Positions 60,939 through 64,000 of a stretch of DNA of 64,000 bases are shown here, one piece after another (positions within the stretch are counted from its first letter, which is position 1; every line of letters starts with the position of its first letter). A program made the position numbers and the translations under genes. The notes below the pieces were generated by a model. It saw only the letters and a list, made by a program, of their open reading frames with translations. It was not told the origin of the DNA and made no database searches. The DNA comes from Hydrogenimonas sp. SS33. Lineage in GTDB: Bacteria; Campylobacterota; Campylobacteria; Campylobacterales; Hydrogenimonadaceae. Location of the stretch: the NCBI RefSeq assembly GCF_040436365.1, contig NZ_AP026369.1:1551501-1615500 (forward strand). Direction: 5' to 3'.

Positions 60939-61493
60939 TCACTTGTTCAGGAGGCTCTTGATGTCCACACTCTCCCGCTGCGCCTGCGGAATTTCGAAAA
61001 GCTCCCGCGGCTCGAAACGAAACCAGGCGGCGATGAGAGAGGAGGGGAACATCTCCCTGGCGTTGTTATAGTCGGTCACCGCCTGGTTGTAGGCCCGCCT
61101 CGCCGCGGCGATCTGCTCCTCGATCTCGTTGAGCGTGCGCATCAGCTGCATGATCTGTTCGTTGGCTTTCAGTTCGGGATAGTTCTCCACCGAAACCATC
61201 AGCCCCTTCAGCGGCCCTTCCATTTCGTCGGCGATGGACATCTTCTGCTTCGGTGTCAAACCGGGCTTCATCGCCTTGGAACGCAGCTGCGTCACCTTTT
61301 CGAGAAGCCCCCGCTCGTACTGCATCGACTCTTTCATCAGTGTCACCAGGTTGGGGATGAGGTTGTAGCGCTTCTTCAGCAACGCGTCGATACTGGCGAA
61401 AATGTTGTCGCACTGATTGCGCCGGGAGACGAGGGTATTGAAAAGGAGTATGCCGATGAGCAGAACGACACCCAAAGCGATGAGAATTTCCAT
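60939..61493 (-). CDS. lemA: LemA-family protein
   Basis: 184 aa. An N-terminal membrane helix (about 2-20) is followed by the helical bundle with RNQCDNIFASIDALLKKRYN, NLIPNLVTLMK and YNQAVTDYNNAREMFPSSLI, all LemA hallmarks. LemA proteins are small envelope proteins of unclear function. It leads a lemA-DUF3137-nitroreductase run. A TACAAT box lies at 61523-61528 on the minus strand. Confidence 0.92.
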   Translation of the reverse strand: MEILIALGVVLLIGILLFNTLVSRRNQCDNIFASIDALLKKRYNLIPNLVTLMKESMQYERGLLEKVTQLRSKAMKPGLTPKQKMSIADEMEGPLKGLMVSVENYPELKANEQIMQLMRTLNEIEEQIAAARRAYNQAVTDYNNAREMFPSSLIAAWFRFEPRELFEIPQAQRESVDIKSLLNK

Positions 61494-61522
61494 GGCAAAG
61501 CCCTTGCGAGAAGTTGTCGTCT

Positions 61523-61528
61523 ATTGTA
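61523..61528 (-). promoter_or_regulatory. -10 box for lemA
   Basis: TTTTGCTACAAT on the minus strand, 29 bases before the ATG; same extended form as for speE and yajQ. Confidence 0.5.
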
Positions 61529-61583
61529 GCAAAAGAGAGGGGGAATAGGGGAATGGGCGAACGCTCTTCGCCCATCGCAGGAG

Positions 61584-63395
<1,812 letters not shown>

Positions 63396-63433
63396 GGGTA
63401 GTCGGTTCCTGTAGGTAAGTAGTAATTTCGCGC

Positions 63434-63439
63434 ATTATA
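63434..63439 (-). promoter_or_regulatory. -10 box for typA
   Basis: GGATATAATGCG on the minus strand, 38 bases before the ATG. Confidence 0.55.
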
Positions 63440-63462
63440 TCCAAAAAAGAGCGGGTTTGACC

Positions 63463-63479
63463 TGGAACGGCTTTTGCTT
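63463..63479 (+). promoter_or_regulatory. Sigma54 promoter for the fliK-like gene
   Basis: TGGAACGGCTTTTGCTT holds GG (63464-63465) and GC (63476-63477) separated by exactly 10 bases, matching the -24/-12 pattern of RpoN promoters. It is 41 bases before the ATG at 63521. In Campylobacterota, RpoN drives the middle class of flagellar genes. Confidence 0.75.
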
Positions 63480-63520
63480 GAAAAGATTCAGAGTTTTCCA
63501 TCCAAACAAAAAGGCGACCC

Positions 63521-64000
63521 ATGGCACTGCTGCAACTGGCCCCTCTGCTGGCGATGCTGGAGAGGAGCGGCTCGGGGAAAAGGAGCCTCTCCCACGGTAC
63601 CGAAGAGGAGAATGCCCTTTTCAAGACCCTCTTCGAAATGCTCAAAAACGAAAAGAGCGACGCCACCTCCGTACAGAGCGTCCTGGAGAGTCTGGAAAAA
63701 GAGGGCGAAATGCCCGTGGATGTGAAGATAGAGCCGAAAACGGAAGAGCACCGCAGCCCGCCCGCCGGCGCAGTGGAGGAAAAACCGGAAAAGTTTTCCC
63801 CTCTTCAGCGGCATCTGACCATGAAACTGCTCCGACCGGGCGAAGGCGTGAAAGAGCAAAAACCGCTCCCGGCCGAAGCGCTTTCCGGCCTGCTGCAAAA
63901 AGAGCTTTCCCTTTTCATGAACCGGAAAACCCCCCACAAGAAGGCGACACCGTTTTTACAGACGAAGGAGGAAACTTTACCTTCCGCTTCCCTGTGGCCG
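63521..64000 (+). CDS. fliK: Flagellar hook-length control protein FliK-like, N-terminal part (partial)
   Basis: 160 codons are open to the window end. The N terminus is MALLQLAPLLAMLERSGSGK, followed by a charged, low-complexity region (EEENALFKTLFEMLKNEKSD, then KTEEHRSPPAG). FliK sets hook length and switches the export apparatus to filament substrates. The call rests on the sigma54 promoter plus the disordered, helix-rich style typical of FliK N termini; the conserved C-terminal domain is not in the window. Another flagellar or RpoN-dependent protein is possible. Confidence 0.55.
   Translation, partial: MALLQLAPLLAMLERSGSGKRSLSHGTEEENALFKTLFEMLKNEKSDATSVQSVLESLEKEGEMPVDVKIEPKTEEHRSPPAGAVEEKPEKFSPLQRHLTMKLLRPGEGVKEQKPLPAEALSGLLQKELSLFMNRKTPHKKATPFLQTKEETLPSASLWP

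Noticed and set aside
63474-63725. An 83-codon frame overlapping the start of the fliK-like gene
   Set aside because: It is rich in Cys, Trp and Arg and in a different phase from the open frame that continues to the window end and has the sigma54 promoter at proper distance.

Overview
The window is about 64 kb of a Campylobacterota (former Epsilonproteobacteria) chromosome. The support is gene content and order: htrA followed by a CprRS/ArsRS-type two-component pair; rsmA, rnj and kdsD clustered beside rlmN; a MTH1187-type thiamine-binding protein; a TIGR04219 outer-membrane barrel; and a flagellar fliK-like gene behind a sigma54 promoter. Promoters are mostly a lone TATAAT or TACAAT box with little -35 signal. 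The sequence looks GC-rich (well over 50% by eye), unusual for the phylum. It suggests a vent-type lineage such as Hydrogenimonas, Nitratifractor or Sulfurovum, but the genus is not resolved.

Layout: 0-8 kb holds translation and metabolism genes (rpsT end, prfA, dapF, coaE, speE, purM), broken up by repeat elements and ending at tRNA-Asp and tRNA-Lys. 8-12 kb is the htrA-cprR-cprS envelope-stress block. 12-24 kb is dense housekeeping (pgeF, rarA, yjbQ, rluB, kdsD, rnj, rsmA, hisF, rlmN, an RluA-family synthase). 23-31 kb carries purB, class I ribonucleotide reductase nrdA/nrdB split by a repeat, a nitrilase-family gene, pcm and tRNA-Pro. 31-37 kb is more accessory: a diguanylate cyclase, a SagB-like oxidoreductase with yajQ, a MazEF-type toxin-antitoxin pair and a peroxiredoxin. 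37-39 kb is a DUF1931 histone-fold/HdeD/YfdX stress operon. 39-43 kb is an atypical sdhAB-like pair with a Crp-type regulator and a CorA-like transporter. 43-47 kb ends in glnS fused to YqeY.

The most unusual locus is the minus-strand four-gene operon at 47.1-53.3 kb. It has an M20 CPG2-like (glutamate-type) carboxypeptidase, a RimK-like ATP-grasp amidoligase, a second ATP-grasp protein fused to ComEA-like helix-hairpin-helix DNA-binding domains, and a large M14 metallocarboxypeptidase. The set looks like paired ligases and peptidases for adding and removing amino acids on a peptide or protein, possibly near DNA. The rest (53-64 kb) is bioC, secG, frr, pyrE, transporters, lemA, typA and the start of fliK.

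The second theme is short non-coding elements. Family A (about 120 bp, five copies, four of them just upstream of a gene and in the same orientation), family B (about 267 bp, three copies, strongly folded) and a 269-bp element with 22-bp perfect terminal inverted repeats and a 7-bp flanking direct repeat all look like MITE-type elements. No transposase is visible in the window.
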